From contig CACJTN010000002.1 of assembly GCA_902596325.1 (NCBI GenBank), positions 1 to 64,000 on the forward strand: a DNA stretch of 64,000 bases, given 5' to 3'. Position numbers and translations under genes: made by a program. The notes below the pieces were generated by a model. That model did no database searches. It was given only the letters and a program-made list of their open reading frames with translations, and was not told the DNA's origin. Each line of letters begins with the position of its first letter. Positions within the stretch are counted from its first letter, which is position 1. Origin of the DNA: an uncultured Pelagibacteraceae bacterium (GTDB taxonomy: Bacteria; Pseudomonadota; Alphaproteobacteria; Pelagibacterales; Pelagibacteraceae). Of the stretch, positions 37,732-49,297 are shown one piece after another.

Positions 37732-39090
37732 ATGTTTGAAAATTTAACAAATAAATTTGATGAAGTTTTTTCATCTTTAAAAAAAGCTCCATCTCTTGAT
37801 GAAAATCAAGTAGATGAGGGGTTAAAAGGCATACGGCTAGCATTGCTTGAGGCGGATGTTTCATTAGAGGTTGTCAAAGATTTTATAGAAAAAGTAAAAC
37901 CTAAAGCAATAGGTCAAGAAATTATAAGATCTACTTCTCCAGGGGATATGGTTGTGAAGGTTGTCTATGACGAGCTTGTAAATTTATTAGGAACAAAAAA
38001 TACTGAAATTAATCTAAATTCAGTCCCACCTGTCCCAATAATGATGGTTGGATTACAGGGTTCAGGAAAAACAACTACTACTGCGAAAATAGCTAAATAT
38101 ATTGAGAAGAATAATAAAAAAAAAGTTATGATGGTAAGCTTGGACGTTTATCGTCCTGCTGCACAAGAGCAATTAAAACTATTAGGTGATCAAAATAATA
38201 TTATAACTTTACCAATTATAGAGGGCCAATTACCTGCAGATATTTGTAGACGAGCACTAAGTGCAGCTAGCTTAAACGGATCTGAGGTCTTATTGTTTGA
38301 TACTGCTGGTAGAACTCAAATTGATCTTCAAATGATGAGTGAGATTAAAGAAATAGAAAATATTATTAAACCAAATGAGGTAATGCTTGTTGCAGACTCA
38401 CTCACGGGTCAAGTTGCTGCAAATGTTGCAAAAGAATTTAAAAATACAGTAGATGTTTCAGGGATAGTCCTTACAAGATCAGATGGTGACGGTCGTGGAG
38501 GTGCTGCTTTAAGCATGAAACACGTAGCAAATGTACCAGTAAAATTCTTGGGTGTAGGAGAAAAAATCGATAATCTAGAAGTTTTTCATCCTGATAGAGT
38601 TGCAAATAGAATATTAGGTATGGGAGATATTGTATCTCTTGTAGAAAAAGCTGCTGAAGATCTAGACGAGGAAAAATTAAAAAAAGCTGAGGAAAAATTA
38701 AAAAAGGGACAATTTTCTCTTGATGACTACCTAAGTCAACTAAGACAAATGAAAAAAATGGGTGGTATTGAAGGCGTAATGTCTTTTTTACCGGGGGTCT
38801 CTAAAATTAAATCTCAAATGGATCAAGCTGGTGTAGATGAAAAAATTATTACCCAAAATGAAGCTGTTATTTTATCGATGACCAAAACAGAAAGAGAAAA
38901 TCCTAAAATAATTGATGGCTCAAGAAAAAAAAGAATTGCTAATGGTTCTGGAACCGACATTGCCACTATCAATAAATTGTTAAAACAATTTAAAATGATG
39001 TCTGAAATGATGAAAAAGATGTCAAAAGGAAATATGAAGGGAATGGCGGACAAGGGATTGCCACCAGAACTTTTTAATCAACTTAAATAA
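37732..39090 (+). CDS. ffh: Signal recognition particle protein Ffh
   Basis: [44 protein letters not shown]-domain [16 protein letters not shown]. Confidence 0.98.
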   Translation: MFENLTNKFDEVFSSLKKAPSLDENQVDEGLKGIRLALLEADVSLEVVKDFIEKVKPKAIGQEIIRSTSPGDMVVKVVYDELVNLLGTKNTEINLNSVPPVPIMMVGLQGSGKTTTTAKIAKYIEKNNKKKVMMVSLDVYRPAAQEQLKLLGDQNNIITLPIIEGQLPADICRRALSAASLNGSEVLLFDTAGRTQIDLQMMSEIKEIENIIKPNEVMLVADSLTGQVAANVAKEFKNTVDVSGIVLTRSDGDGRGGAALSMKHVANVPVKFLGVGEKIDNLEVFHPDRVANRILGMGDIVSLVEKAAEDLDEEKLKKAEEKLKKGQFSLDDYLSQLRQMKKMGGIEGVMSFLPGVSKIKSQMDQAGVDEKIITQNEAVILSMTKTERENPKIIDGSRKKRIANGSGTDIATINKLLKQFKMMSEMMKKMSKGNMKGMADKGLPPELFNQLK

Positions 39091-39101
39091 AAAGGAGAAA
39101 A

Positions 39102-39611
39102 ATGTTAAAACTTAGATTATCAATGGGAGGTACAAAAAAACGTCCCGTATATAAAATAGTTGTTGCAGATAGTAGATTTTCTAGAGACGGAAGATTTATT
39201 GAGAAGCTAGGATTCTTTAATCCTCTAATACCAAAGGATAAAAAGGAACGCGTTGGTCTAGAGGCAGAGAGAATCAAATACTGGCTAGGACAAGGTGCTC
39301 AACCAACAACAAGAGTAGCTAGGATCTTAGGTGAAAATCAAATAATGCCAATGCCGCAAAAAGGAAACAATCCTCAAAAAGCTGTACCAAAGAAAGATAG
39401 AAAAAAAGAAGATAAATCGGAGACATCAAAAGACGGGGGCAAAACATCAGAAGCTCCTAAAGAAGAAAAGAAAGCAGAAGCTCCTAAGGAAGAGAAAAAG
39501 GAAGAAGCTCCTAAAGAAGAAAAGAAAGCAGAAGCTCCTAAGGAAGAGAAAAAGGAAGAAGCTCCTAAAGAAGAAAAGAAAGCAGAAGTTCCTAAGGAAG
39601 AGAAAAAATAA
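39102..39611 (+). CDS. rpsP: 30S ribosomal protein S16 with a long charged repeat tail
   Basis: [42 protein letters not shown]-terminal EAPKEEKK repeats. Confidence 0.96.
   Translation: MLKLRLSMGGTKKRPVYKIVVADSRFSRDGRFIEKLGFFNPLIPKDKKERVGLEAERIKYWLGQGAQPTTRVARILGENQIMPMPQKGNNPQKAVPKKDRKKEDKSETSKDGGKTSEAPKEEKKAEAPKEEKKEEAPKEEKKAEAPKEEKKEEAPKEEKKAEVPKEEKK
39451..39609 (+). repeat. In-frame tandem repeat in the rpsP tail, 27-bp unit (54-bp paired unit)
   Basis: GAAGCTCCTAAAGAAGAAAAGAAAGCA alternating with GAAGCTCCTAAGGAAGAGAAAAAGGAA; about six units. Confidence 0.93.
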
Positions 39612-39613
39612 AA

Positions 39614-40303
39614 ATGTTTACTGCAAGAATATTTACTTTGTATCCAGACATGTTCCCGGGCCCCCTAAACGAAGGATTATTTCGTAAGGCCATGGAAAAG
39701 AATATTTGGAATTTAGAAAAAGTAGATATTAGAAAATATGCTACTGATAAACATACTACAGTTGATGATACTCCATATGGTGGAGGCTCTGGAATGCTAA
39801 TGAAGCCAGATGTAGTAGCTAGTGCGATAGATAAAAATGTTAAAAAGGGTGAAAAGGTAATTTTTTTAACACCTAGGGGAAAAATTTTTAATCAAAATAT
39901 TGCTAAAGAACTTTCGTCTGAGAAAACAATAAATATAATTTGTGGTCGCTTCGAAGGCATAGACCAGAGAGTTGTTGAAACTAGAAATATTCAAGAATAT
40001 AGCTTAGGTGATTTCATTTTATCAGGTGGGGAGGCAGCAGCATTTGTCTTTATCGATGCAATAATAAGATTGTTACCTGGAATTCTTGGCAATGAAAATT
40101 CAATAAAAGATGAAAGTTTTGAAAATGGTCTTTTAGAGTATCCTCAGTATACAAAACCTCAAATTTGGGAGGAAAAAGAAGTCCCAAATGTACTTTTATC
40201 AGGAGATCATGCTAAAATTAAACACTGGCGTTTGTCTCAATCTGAGGCTATAACTCGCGACCGAAGACCAGATTTATGGCAAAAATATAATAAAAAAAAC
40301 TAA
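39614..40303 (+). CDS. trmD: tRNA (guanine-N1)-methyltransferase TrmD
   Basis: [56 protein letters not shown]. Confidence 0.98.
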   Translation: MFTARIFTLYPDMFPGPLNEGLFRKAMEKNIWNLEKVDIRKYATDKHTTVDDTPYGGGSGMLMKPDVVASAIDKNVKKGEKVIFLTPRGKIFNQNIAKELSSEKTINIICGRFEGIDQRVVETRNIQEYSLGDFILSGGEAAAFVFIDAIIRLLPGILGNENSIKDESFENGLLEYPQYTKPQIWEEKEVPNVLLSGDHAKIKHWRLSQSEAITRDRRPDLWQKYNKKN

Positions 40304-40304
40304 T

Positions 40305-40853
40305 TTGAAAAACTTAATAATGAAATCAATTGATGAAATAAACAGAGTTAATGTTGCTAAAATATCTGCTGAAAAAAAATTGCCTAATTTTTTTCCAGGA
40401 GACATTATCAAAGTTGGTGTAAAAATAACAGAAGGTAAAAGAGATAGAATTCAGTACTTTGAAGGCGTTTGTATAGCGAAAAAAAATAGAGACATTAACT
40501 CATCATTTACAGTCAGAAAAATATCTTTTGGTGAAGGCGTTGAAAGAACATTTGCTCTTTATAGTCCAATTATTGACTCTATTAAAGTCATTAGATCTGG
40601 ACAGGTAAGAAGAGCCAAACTTTATTATTTAAGAGATAGAACTGGAAAGTCAGCTCGTATCGCTGAAAAGATAAGAAAAAATATTGGAATTGAAGTAGAA
40701 ACAAAGTTAGAAAATACTAAAGAACCTATTCAAACTGAAAGCCAAGTCACAGAAGATAGTAAAGAAGATCCAACAAAAAAACCTGAAAATAAAGAAGATC
40801 CAAAAAAAGAGGAGGTTGTTAATACAGAAGAAGGATCTTCAGAAAAAAAATAA
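40305..40853 (+). CDS. rplS: 50S ribosomal protein L19 with charged C-terminal extension
   Basis: [53 protein letters not shown] start, alternative ATG at 40320. Confidence 0.96.
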   Translation: MKNLIMKSIDEINRVNVAKISAEKKLPNFFPGDIIKVGVKITEGKRDRIQYFEGVCIAKKNRDINSSFTVRKISFGEGVERTFALYSPIIDSIKVIRSGQVRRAKLYYLRDRTGKSARIAEKIRKNIGIEVETKLENTKEPIQTESQVTEDSKEDPTKKPENKEDPKKEEVVNTEEGSSEKK

Positions 40854-40862
40854 TTTTTTCTA

Positions 40863-42266
40863 ATGCCTCAAACTTTATACGATAAAATTTGGAATCAGCA
40901 CTTAGTTCATCAACAAGATGATGGTACATCTTTGCTTTTTGTTGATAGACATTTAGTTCATGAGGTAACAAGTCCTCAAGCTTTTGAAGGCTTAAGAACA
41001 TCAAATAGAAAAGTTAGACAACCGAGTTTAACCTTAGCAGTTGCTGATCATAATGTTCCTACTACTGATAGATCAAAAGGGATTGAGGATGAAGATTCAA
41101 AAATTCAAGTCGAAACATTAGAAAAAAATTGTAAAGAATTTGGAATAAAGTTATTTGGAATGAACGATAAAAGACAAGGGATTGTTCATATTATAGGTCC
41201 TGAGCAAGGTTTCACTCAACCTGGAACCGTTATAGTTTGCGGCGATAGTCATACTGCTACACACGGTGCATTTGGAGCCTTAGCCTTTGGAATTGGAACT
41301 TCTGAGGTTGAGCATGTGTTAGCAACTCAAACTTTAGTTCAAAAAAAGTCAAAAAACTTAAGAATAAATGTAAATGGTAAGTTACCAATTGGGGTAACAT
41401 CAAAAGATGTAATTTTGCAAATAATTGGAAAAATTGGAACCGCAGGCGGCACAGGTTATGTTATTGAATATGCTGGGGATTTAGTCTCCTCTTTAAGTAT
41501 CGAACAAAGAATGACAATTTGTAATATGACTATTGAAGGTGGGGCAAGAGCTGGATTAATTAAACCAGATGAAAAAACATTTAAATATTTAAAAGGCAGA
41601 CCATTATCTCCTAAAAATGAAAAATGGGATAAAGCATTAGACCACTGGAGCAAACTTCACTCAGATAACGATGCTATTTTTGACAAAGAAGTGAACCTTG
41701 ATGGAAAAGATATAAAACCAATGGTTACTTGGGGTACATCTCCTCAAGATGTGGTTCCAATAGATGGTAAAGTTCCAAACCCTGAAAATATATCCGATCC
41801 AGATAAGAAAAGTTCAATTGAGAGATCTTTAAAATATATGGGGTTAAAACCAGATATCAACGTTAAAGATATTAAAATAGATAAAGTATTTATAGGTAGT
41901 TGCACAAATGGGCGCATTGAGGACTTAAGAGAGGCTGCAAAGATTTTAAAAGATAAAAAAATAGCAGGCCATGTAAATGCGATGGTGGTACCAGGTTCAG
42001 GGTTAGTAAAAGAACAAGCGGAACAGGAGGGATTAGATAAAATATTTATTAAATCAGGCTTTGAATGGAGAGAGCCCGGTTGTTCGATGTGTTTAGCAAT
42101 GAACGCAGATAAATTAAAACCAGAGGAAAGATGTGCATCCACATCAAATAGAAATTTTGAGGGTCGTCAAGGTAGAGGTGGCAGAACTCATCTTGTAAGT
42201 CCTGCAATGGCAGCTGCAGCAGCTGTGTCCGGTAATTTGGACGATGTAAGAAAATATACAAATTAA
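40863..42266 (+). CDS. leuC: 3-isopropylmalate dehydratase large subunit
   Basis: [56 protein letters not shown]. Confidence 0.98.
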   Translation: MPQTLYDKIWNQHLVHQQDDGTSLLFVDRHLVHEVTSPQAFEGLRTSNRKVRQPSLTLAVADHNVPTTDRSKGIEDEDSKIQVETLEKNCKEFGIKLFGMNDKRQGIVHIIGPEQGFTQPGTVIVCGDSHTATHGAFGALAFGIGTSEVEHVLATQTLVQKKSKNLRINVNGKLPIGVTSKDVILQIIGKIGTAGGTGYVIEYAGDLVSSLSIEQRMTICNMTIEGGARAGLIKPDEKTFKYLKGRPLSPKNEKWDKALDHWSKLHSDNDAIFDKEVNLDGKDIKPMVTWGTSPQDVVPIDGKVPNPENISDPDKKSSIERSLKYMGLKPDINVKDIKIDKVFIGSCTNGRIEDLREAAKILKDKKIAGHVNAMVVPGSGLVKEQAEQEGLDKIFIKSGFEWREPGCSMCLAMNADKLKPEERCASTSNRNFEGRQGRGGRTHLVSPAMAAAAAVSGNLDDVRKYTN

Positions 42267-42871
42267 TGAAAAAATTTAAAAATCTTAAAAGCATTCCCGC
42301 TTATCTTCCAATAGTAAATATTGATACAGATATGATTATTCCAAAACAGTTTTTAAAAACTATAAAAAGAACTGGTTTAGGAAAAAGCTTATTTTTTGAA
42401 ATGCGATACGACCATGACGGAAAAGAAATAAAAGACTTTATATTGAATAACGAACCTTACAATAATTCAAAAATTTTAATTGCAGGAAAAAATTTTGGTT
42501 GTGGGTCATCTAGGGAGCACGCCCCCTGGGCGCTGCTAGATTTTGGAATAACTTGTGTAATAAGCTCTAGTTATGCAGATATTTTTTATAATAATTGCTT
42601 TAAAAATGGAATATTGCCAATCACAATATCAGAGGAAAAAATTAAAGAATTGGCAGAATATTCTAATCGTAAAGAGGAAATTTCAATTGATTTAATTGAA
42701 CAAAAAATAACGTTTGGAAATAACGAAATCAAATTTGAAATAGATGATTTTAAAAAAGAATGTCTTATAGAAGGCTATGACGATATCGCTTTATCTTTAA
42801 ATCATAAATCTAAAATTGAGTCTTTTGAAAATAAGATTAAATCTGAAAGACCTTGGATTTTTAATGATTAA
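42266..42871 (+). CDS. leuD: 3-isopropylmalate dehydratase small subunit
   Basis: [32 protein letters not shown]. Confidence 0.97.
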   Translation: MKKFKNLKSIPAYLPIVNIDTDMIIPKQFLKTIKRTGLGKSLFFEMRYDHDGKEIKDFILNNEPYNNSKILIAGKNFGCGSSREHAPWALLDFGITCVISSSYADIFYNNCFKNGILPITISEEKIKELAEYSNRKEEISIDLIEQKITFGNNEIKFEIDDFKKECLIEGYDDIALSLNHKSKIESFENKIKSERPWIFND

Positions 42872-43973
42872 AGTAAAAAAAAGAAAAATTCTTTTATTAC
42901 CAGGAGATGGTATCGGACCAGAGGTAATCGCAGAGGTTAGAAAAATAATAGAATGGCTAAATCATAATAGATCACTTGATTTTGAAATTGATGAAGATTT
43001 AGTTGGTGGAGCTGCTTATGATAAACATGGAACACCAATTACTGACGATGTATTTTATAAAGCATTAGAAAGCCAGGCAGTAGTTTTAGGAGCAGTGGGT
43101 GGTCCTAAATGGGATAATTTAGAATTTTCAAAAAAACCAGAAAGAGCACTTTTAAAACTTCGAAAAGAATTAAAGTTATTTGCAAATTTAAGACCTGCGA
43201 TATGCTTTGAGCAACTTGTTGACGCATCCAGTCTTAAGCCTGAAATAGTCTCAGGATTAGATATAATGATTGTTAGAGAATTAACAGGTGGGATTTATTT
43301 TGGTGAGCCCAGAGGTATCAAGCCAATTAATAATGGAGAAAGGAAAGGAATTAACACACATACCTATACATCAAAAGAAATAGAAAGGGTTGGTAGGATT
43401 GCTTTTGAATTAGCAAAGAAAAGAAATAATAAAGTTACCTCATGTGAAAAATCTAATGTTATGGAAGCAGGACAACTCTGGAAAGAGGAAATACAAACAT
43501 TACATGATAAAGATTTTAAAGATGTACAACTGGAGCACATGCTTGCAGATAATTGTGCAATGCAGCTTTTAAGAAATCCTAAGCAATTTGATGTCATAGT
43601 TACTGATAATCTTTTTGGAGATATCCTTTCTGATGAAGCAGCTATGTTAACAGGTTCATTAGGATTGCTGCCTTCAGCATCACTAGGAGCAAAGGACAAG
43701 GACGGAAATATGAGATCAATGTATGAACCTGTCCATGGTTCAGCCCCTGATATCGCTGGTAAAGGTTTAGCTAATCCTATTGCAACAATTTTAAGTTTTG
43801 CAATGGCTTTGAAATACTCATTAAATTTAGATAAAGAGGCTAAAGAGCTAGAAAATGCGGTTCAAAAAGTCTTAAATGACGGACTAAGAACAAAAGACAT
43901 TTTGTCTAAGGGTAATAAGGAAGTTTCTACAAAAGTGATGGGTGATGCGGTTATTGCATATTTGCAAAAGTAG
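42864..43973 (+). CDS. leuB: 3-isopropylmalate dehydrogenase
   Basis: [58 protein letters not shown] at 42864 preferred over the ORF-track 42816. Confidence 0.96.
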   Translation: MIKVKKRKILLLPGDGIGPEVIAEVRKIIEWLNHNRSLDFEIDEDLVGGAAYDKHGTPITDDVFYKALESQAVVLGAVGGPKWDNLEFSKKPERALLKLRKELKLFANLRPAICFEQLVDASSLKPEIVSGLDIMIVRELTGGIYFGEPRGIKPINNGERKGINTHTYTSKEIERVGRIAFELAKKRNNKVTSCEKSNVMEAGQLWKEEIQTLHDKDFKDVQLEHMLADNCAMQLLRNPKQFDVIVTDNLFGDILSDEAAMLTGSLGLLPSASLGAKDKDGNMRSMYEPVHGSAPDIAGKGLANPIATILSFAMALKYSLNLDKEAKELENAVQKVLNDGLRTKDILSKGNKEVSTKVMGDAVIAYLQK

Positions 43974-44000
43974 TATTTTTAAATTATTTTAACATAATAT

Positions 44001-45767
44001 ATGACAACATATACAGCACCAGTAGATGACATGATGTTTCTCTATGAGAAACTTAGAAACAATAAATTCTATAACGAGTTAGATAAATATAAAGACGTAA
44101 CTCCAGATCTTGTAAAAAATATTTTAGAGGAGGCTGCAAAAATTAATCAAAATCTCATTTTGCCTTTAGCAAAGGCTGGTGATGAGCAACCAGCAGTTTT
44201 AGAAAATGGTGTGGTAAGAACACCACCAGGATATAAAGAGGCATATAAAAAATATATAGAAGATGGATGGACTTCATTATCCTGTGATCCTAAATATGGC
44301 GGCCAAGGGATGCCAAAAACTGTAAGCGCATTTTTTGATGAAATGCTTTCTTCGGCGTCATTATCATTTAAATTATATAGCGAGTTAAGTATTGGCGCAT
44401 ACAATTGTATAAATCATCATGCAACAGATGATGTTAAAAATAAGTTTTTACCAAAGATGGTTGAAGGCAAATGGAGTGGTACAATGTGTTTAACAGAGCC
44501 AGTTTGCGGTACAGATTTAGGTTTACTAAAAACAAAAGCTGTAGAACAAAGTGATGGAACTTATAAACTAACTGGCCAAAAAATTTTTATCACTTCTGGC
44601 GATCATGATTTAACAGAAAATATTATTCACCTAGTTATTGCTAGGTCATCCGACTCACCATCAGGAACAAGAGGTATAAGCCTTTTTCTAGTACCTAAAT
44701 TTGTAGTCAACGAGGATGGATCTTTAGGTCCAAGAAATGGAATTAGTACAGGATCTATAGAAAGTAAAATGGGTATAAAAGGGTCAGCTACATGTGTATT
44801 AAATTTTGATGAGGCTACAGGTTATATGATAGGTCCAAAAAATAAGGGATTAAATTCTATGTTTACAATGATGAACTTGGAGAGAATTGTTGTTGGAATT
44901 CAGGGACTTGGTATATCTGAAATCGCTTATCAAAACTCATTAATTTATTCTAAAGAAAGAAAACAAGGTAAAAGTAACAAAAATAATTCATCTAATGGTT
45001 CTGCAGATTATATAATTGAGCATGCAGACATAAGAAGATCTCTTTTAAATATGAAGTCAATAATAGAGGGTGAGAGAGCATTATGTTTTTGGTTATCACA
45101 GCAAACAGAAGTTAGTTTGAACCATAATATCGAGGAAGTGAAGCAAGAGGCTGCAGATTATGTTTCTTTGATGACACCTGTCGTCAAAGCTTTGTTTACA
45201 GATATGGGGTCCGAAATTACAAGTGAGGCAATGCAAATATTTGGTGGGTATGGTTATACTAAAGACCAAGGTATAGAACAATTATACAGAGACAATAGAA
45301 TCACACCAATTTATGAGGGCACTAACTCTGTCCAAGCAATTGATTTGGTCTTTAGAAAATTAGTTAACAAAAATGGAGATATTATCGATAGATATATAAA
45401 AATGATTAAAAAAGACTTAGAAAATAATAACGTAAAGCTGTCACCATTTATTAAAGACTTAAATATATACTTAGATAAATTAATTTCATTTACCGCATGG
45501 ATAAAAGATAAAGTTGAAAACTCTAAGGATGATGCAAATGCAGCATGTAATGACTATTTAAAAGTATTAGGTCTTATTGCGGTAGGTCACTCTTGGATTA
45601 AAGTCCTTGAGGTAAGTTTCAATGATTATGACAATAATAAAGAATTTTATGAGGATAAAATACAAACCGCTCGCTTTTTTTTTCAAAGGGTATTACCAAG
45701 AATTGACACACATTGCATATCTGCCATGAGTGGAAGCGGATATATAATGGATTTTAAATTCAATTAA
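44001..45767 (+). CDS. dmdC: Acyl-CoA dehydrogenase, DmdC-like (3-methylmercaptopropionyl-CoA dehydrogenase)
   Basis: MCLTEPVCGTDLG, KIFITSGDHDL, MNLERIVVGIQGLGISE, QIFGGYGYTKDQGIEQLYRD; next to dmdB/dmdA-like genes. Confidence 0.8.
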   Translation: MTTYTAPVDDMMFLYEKLRNNKFYNELDKYKDVTPDLVKNILEEAAKINQNLILPLAKAGDEQPAVLENGVVRTPPGYKEAYKKYIEDGWTSLSCDPKYGGQGMPKTVSAFFDEMLSSASLSFKLYSELSIGAYNCINHHATDDVKNKFLPKMVEGKWSGTMCLTEPVCGTDLGLLKTKAVEQSDGTYKLTGQKIFITSGDHDLTENIIHLVIARSSDSPSGTRGISLFLVPKFVVNEDGSLGPRNGISTGSIESKMGIKGSATCVLNFDEATGYMIGPKNKGLNSMFTMMNLERIVVGIQGLGISEIAYQNSLIYSKERKQGKSNKNNSSNGSADYIIEHADIRRSLLNMKSIIEGERALCFWLSQQTEVSLNHNIEEVKQEAADYVSLMTPVVKALFTDMGSEITSEAMQIFGGYGYTKDQGIEQLYRDNRITPIYEGTNSVQAIDLVFRKLVNKNGDIIDRYIKMIKKDLENNNVKLSPFIKDLNIYLDKLISFTAWIKDKVENSKDDANAACNDYLKVLGLIAVGHSWIKVLEVSFNDYDNNKEFYEDKIQTARFFFQRVLPRIDTHCISAMSGSGYIMDFKFN

Positions 45768-45768
45768 A

Positions 45769-47397
45769 ATGAGTAGTTTTGAAAAAAATTTGGACAAAAA
45801 TCCTGCAAATTTTGTTCCTTTGACACCTTTAACATTTCTAGAGAGAGCAAAAGACATTTATCCAAATTATGAGGCACTAGTTTACGAAGATAGAAAATAC
45901 ACTTGGCTTGATATTTACAAAAGATGTACTCAATTTGCGAGCGCTCTTGAAAAAATTGGAATTACTAAAGGAGATACAGTATCCGTCATGGCATGTAATA
46001 CTCCAGAAATATTTGAAGCACATTATTCGGTTCCTATGACAGGTGCTGTTCTTAATACAATTAATATTAGATTAGATTCTAAAACAGTAAGTTATATTTT
46101 GGAACATAGTGATGCTAAGGTATTAATTGTAGATAGACAGTTTCATGAAGTTGTAAAAAAAGCTTTATCTAATATTAAAAAAGAGATCAAAATAATTGAT
46201 ATTTTTGACAAGTATGCTGATCAATCAAAGCTAGGTAAAATTGGAGATTTAGAATACGAGGAATTCCTAAAAACTGGTGACACAGACTATGTATGGAAGG
46301 GACCAGATGATGAATGGCAGGCAATTTCATTAAGTTACACTTCAGGAACAACGGGTAATCCAAAAGGTGTAGTTTATCATCATAGAGGTTCATATTTAAT
46401 GGCAACAGGAAGTGCTGTAGCATGGAATATGCCAAATAGATTAGTATTTCTTTGTGTTGTCCCTATGTTTCATTGCAATGGGTGGTGTTACCCTTGGACT
46501 GTTCCAATGTTGAATGGAAAAACGATTTGTCTAAGAAATATAGATATAAAAAAAATTTTTGAATTAATTGAGACTTATAAAGTAACTCACTTTGGAGGGG
46601 CTCCAATCGTACTTAATATGATTACGGGTGCTTCTGAAAGTGACAGAAAAGAGTTAAAACATAAAGTATATGTTCTTACTGCAGGCGCTCCTCCACCGAG
46701 TATAATTTTTAAAAAAATGAAAAGTCTAGGTTTTGAAGTTATGCATGTATATGGCTTGACGGAAACATATGGTCATATTACCCAATGTGCCTGGAATGAC
46801 GATTGGAATTCACTGGAAGAAGATAAAGTTAATGAGATTAAAGCTAGACAAGGTGTTAGATACCCTAATACCGAGGGGGTCTCGGTGATAAATCCAGAGT
46901 CAATGAAGCCAGTTCCAAGAGATGGAAAAACCATGGGTGAGATAATGATCAAAGGAAATGTAGTCATGAAAGGGTATTACAAGGACAAAGATGCAACTGA
47001 TAAAGCTATGAAAGATGGATGGTTTCACTCAGGAGATTTGGCGGTAATGCATCCTGATGGCTATATAAAAATTCAAGACAGATCAAAAGATATTATTATA
47101 TCTGGCGGTGAAAATATTTCTTCAATCGAAATAGAAAATACTTTAGCAAAACACCCTTCAGTATCAATTGCAGCTGTAGTCGCTAAACCTGATGAAAAAT
47201 GGGGTGAAGTACCGTGTGCATTTATTGAGGCTGTAAAAGATAAATCTACCACAGAAAAAGAATTAATAGATTTCTGTAAGGAAACACTAGCTAACTTTAA
47301 AGTACCAAAAAAAATTGAATTTTGTGAATTACCAAAAACCTCAACAGGAAAAATCCAAAAGTTTGAATTAAGAAAAAAGGCTAAGGAGTTAAGCTGA
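45769..47397 (+). CDS. dmdB: Acyl-CoA synthetase, DmdB-like (3-methylmercaptopropionyl-CoA ligase)
   Basis: LSYTSGTTGNPKGVVYHHRG, GLTETYGH, GWFHSGDLAVMHPDGYIKIQDRSKDIIISGGENISSIEIE. Confidence 0.82.
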   Translation: MSSFEKNLDKNPANFVPLTPLTFLERAKDIYPNYEALVYEDRKYTWLDIYKRCTQFASALEKIGITKGDTVSVMACNTPEIFEAHYSVPMTGAVLNTINIRLDSKTVSYILEHSDAKVLIVDRQFHEVVKKALSNIKKEIKIIDIFDKYADQSKLGKIGDLEYEEFLKTGDTDYVWKGPDDEWQAISLSYTSGTTGNPKGVVYHHRGSYLMATGSAVAWNMPNRLVFLCVVPMFHCNGWCYPWTVPMLNGKTICLRNIDIKKIFELIETYKVTHFGGAPIVLNMITGASESDRKELKHKVYVLTAGAPPPSIIFKKMKSLGFEVMHVYGLTETYGHITQCAWNDDWNSLEEDKVNEIKARQGVRYPNTEGVSVINPESMKPVPRDGKTMGEIMIKGNVVMKGYYKDKDATDKAMKDGWFHSGDLAVMHPDGYIKIQDRSKDIIISGGENISSIEIENTLAKHPSVSIAAVVAKPDEKWGEVPCAFIEAVKDKSTTEKELIDFCKETLANFKVPKKIEFCELPKTSTGKIQKFELRKKAKELS

Positions 47398-48170
47398 ATA
47401 TAAACATCAATGATAAAGATGTTTTCATCTCAACTGGTGGCAGAGATATAGATCCTACCAAATCATCAATATTACTTATGCACGGCAGTGGACTTAGTCA
47501 CATCGTTTGGTCTTTGCATGAGCAATTTTATATTACAAATGGATATAATGTTTTATCTGTAGATTTGCCAGGACATGGAAATTCAGATGGACCTGCCATT
47601 GAGTCTATCGAAAAAATATCAGATTGGGTAAGTGATTTAATAAAAAATTTAAAATTAAATAAAATTAACTTTGTAGGTCATTCCCAAGGTTGTCTTGTAG
47701 GAATTGATTTTGCGTCGCGCTATCCAGATTTAACAGAAAAGCTCATTTTAATTGCTGGTTCATATAAATTACCAGTAAACCAAGATCTTTTAGACCTAGC
47801 TTACGCAGGAGATGAAAAAGCAATTTTATTAATGATGAAGTGGGGTTATGAGGGTTCAAAGGCGTTTATAGGAGGCAACCCTGTAAAAAAAATAATTAAT
47901 TCCACTAGAGAAATTAGAGAAATTTTGTATGTGGACTTAAATGCTTGTAACAATTATAAAACCGGTAAAGAATCTTTAGAAAAAATTATTTGTCCTACTT
48001 TATGTATTTTTGGAGACTTGGACAAAATGGTTCCTCTAAAAATTGGAAACAAAATGGCTGAGACAATAAAAAATTCTGAAGTAAAAATTATAAATAATTG
48101 TGGTCATATGATTATATTTGAAAAGGCTTTTGAAATGAGAAAATCTGTTTTGGAGTTTATAAATAGATGA
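47394..48170 (+). CDS. Alpha/beta hydrolase inside the dmd cluster; probable CTG start
   Basis: [49 protein letters not shown]. Upstream frame is open to CTG 47394 ([23 protein letters not shown]) with AAGGAG at 47383-47388; ORF track starts at 47478. Confidence 0.78.
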   Translation: MNININDKDVFISTGGRDIDPTKSSILLMHGSGLSHIVWSLHEQFYITNGYNVLSVDLPGHGNSDGPAIESIEKISDWVSDLIKNLKLNKINFVGHSQGCLVGIDFASRYPDLTEKLILIAGSYKLPVNQDLLDLAYAGDEKAILLMMKWGYEGSKAFIGGNPVKKIINSTREIREILYVDLNACNNYKTGKESLEKIICPTLCIFGDLDKMVPLKIGNKMAETIKNSEVKIINNCGHMIIFEKAFEMRKSVLEFINR

Positions 48171-49279
48171 AAAATTATTTTGTATCAAAATCAAGGAGAT
48201 TAAGAGGAACACCTTATACCTCAAGAATTGAGAAGCAAGGTGTTACTGCATACACAGTTTACAACCACATGCTTTTACCTACAAAATTTGAAGACTCTTT
48301 AGAGGATGCATATCATCATTTAAAAAATCACGTTCAGGTTTGGGATGTCTCAGTGCAGAGACAAACCGAAATTAATGGAAAAGATTCAGCTAAACTAGTT
48401 CAACTTATTACTTGTAGAGACCTTTCAAAAGCTAAAGTAGGAAGGTGTTATTATGCTCCTATAATTGATAATAATGCAAAATTAATAAGCGATCCAGTAA
48501 TTCTTAAATTAGCAGAGGATAGATGGTGGATTTCTTTATCGGACTCTGATTTAGAATTGTTTGCAAAAGGTTTAGCAATAGGAAAAGGTTATGATGTTAA
48601 CGTATTTGAGGCAAAGGTTGATATTTTTTCTGTTCAAGGACCAAAATCTTTTGACTTAATGAAAAAAGTATTAGGACCAAAGATTGGAGAATTAAAATTT
48701 TTTGGTTTTGATTACTTTGAATTTGGTGGTGCAAAACACTTAATTGCAAGATCTGGATGGTCTAAACAAGGTGGTTTTGAGGTATATATGGAACATGAAA
48801 AGGCAGGACTAGAATTATATGATAAATTATTTGAACAGGGAGATGAATTTAATTTGAAACCCGGTTGTCCAAATTTAATAGAGAGAATTGAAAGTTCTTT
48901 ATTATCATATGGTAACGATATAGATATCGGTGATAATCCTTTAGAGTGTGGGTTTGATAAATATGTAAATCTAGATACCAATGTTGAGTTTCTAGGGAAA
49001 GAGGAATTAAAAAGAGTTAAGGCCGATGGAATTAAAAGAAAATTAATGGGAGTAAAAATTGATGCTGATCAAATCGCAGTTAATAGTTCGATAAACATGT
49101 ATGATAAAACAAAAAATCTGATTGGTGAATTAAGATCCGGAACGTATAATCCATCTTTTAAGAAAGTTATCGGTATAGCAATGATTAATGAACCATATTT
49201 TAATAACTCTCAAGAAATCGTAATTAACATAAATGGAAAAGATTGCACGGGAAAACTCTGTGATTTACCTTTCATCTAG
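48167..49279 (+). CDS. dmdA: Dimethylsulfoniopropionate demethylase DmdA (GcvT-like)
   Basis: [79 protein letters not shown]; 370 aa; adjacent dmdB/dmdC. Confidence 0.88.
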   Translation: MKNYFVSKSRRLRGTPYTSRIEKQGVTAYTVYNHMLLPTKFEDSLEDAYHHLKNHVQVWDVSVQRQTEINGKDSAKLVQLITCRDLSKAKVGRCYYAPIIDNNAKLISDPVILKLAEDRWWISLSDSDLELFAKGLAIGKGYDVNVFEAKVDIFSVQGPKSFDLMKKVLGPKIGELKFFGFDYFEFGGAKHLIARSGWSKQGGFEVYMEHEKAGLELYDKLFEQGDEFNLKPGCPNLIERIESSLLSYGNDIDIGDNPLECGFDKYVNLDTNVEFLGKEELKRVKADGIKRKLMGVKIDADQIAVNSSINMYDKTKNLIGELRSGTYNPSFKKVIGIAMINEPYFNNSQEIVININGKDCTGKLCDLPFI

Positions 49280-49297
49280 TATAAATTTTAAATTATC

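Noticed and set aside
39451-39609. Repeat tract considered as a CRISPR-like or intergenic repeat
   Set aside because: Units are contiguous, in frame and without spacers; it is a coding tandem repeat in rpsP.
41456-42294. Minus-strand ORFs opposite leuC
   Set aside because: Antisense to an unambiguous leuC; no independent coding signal.
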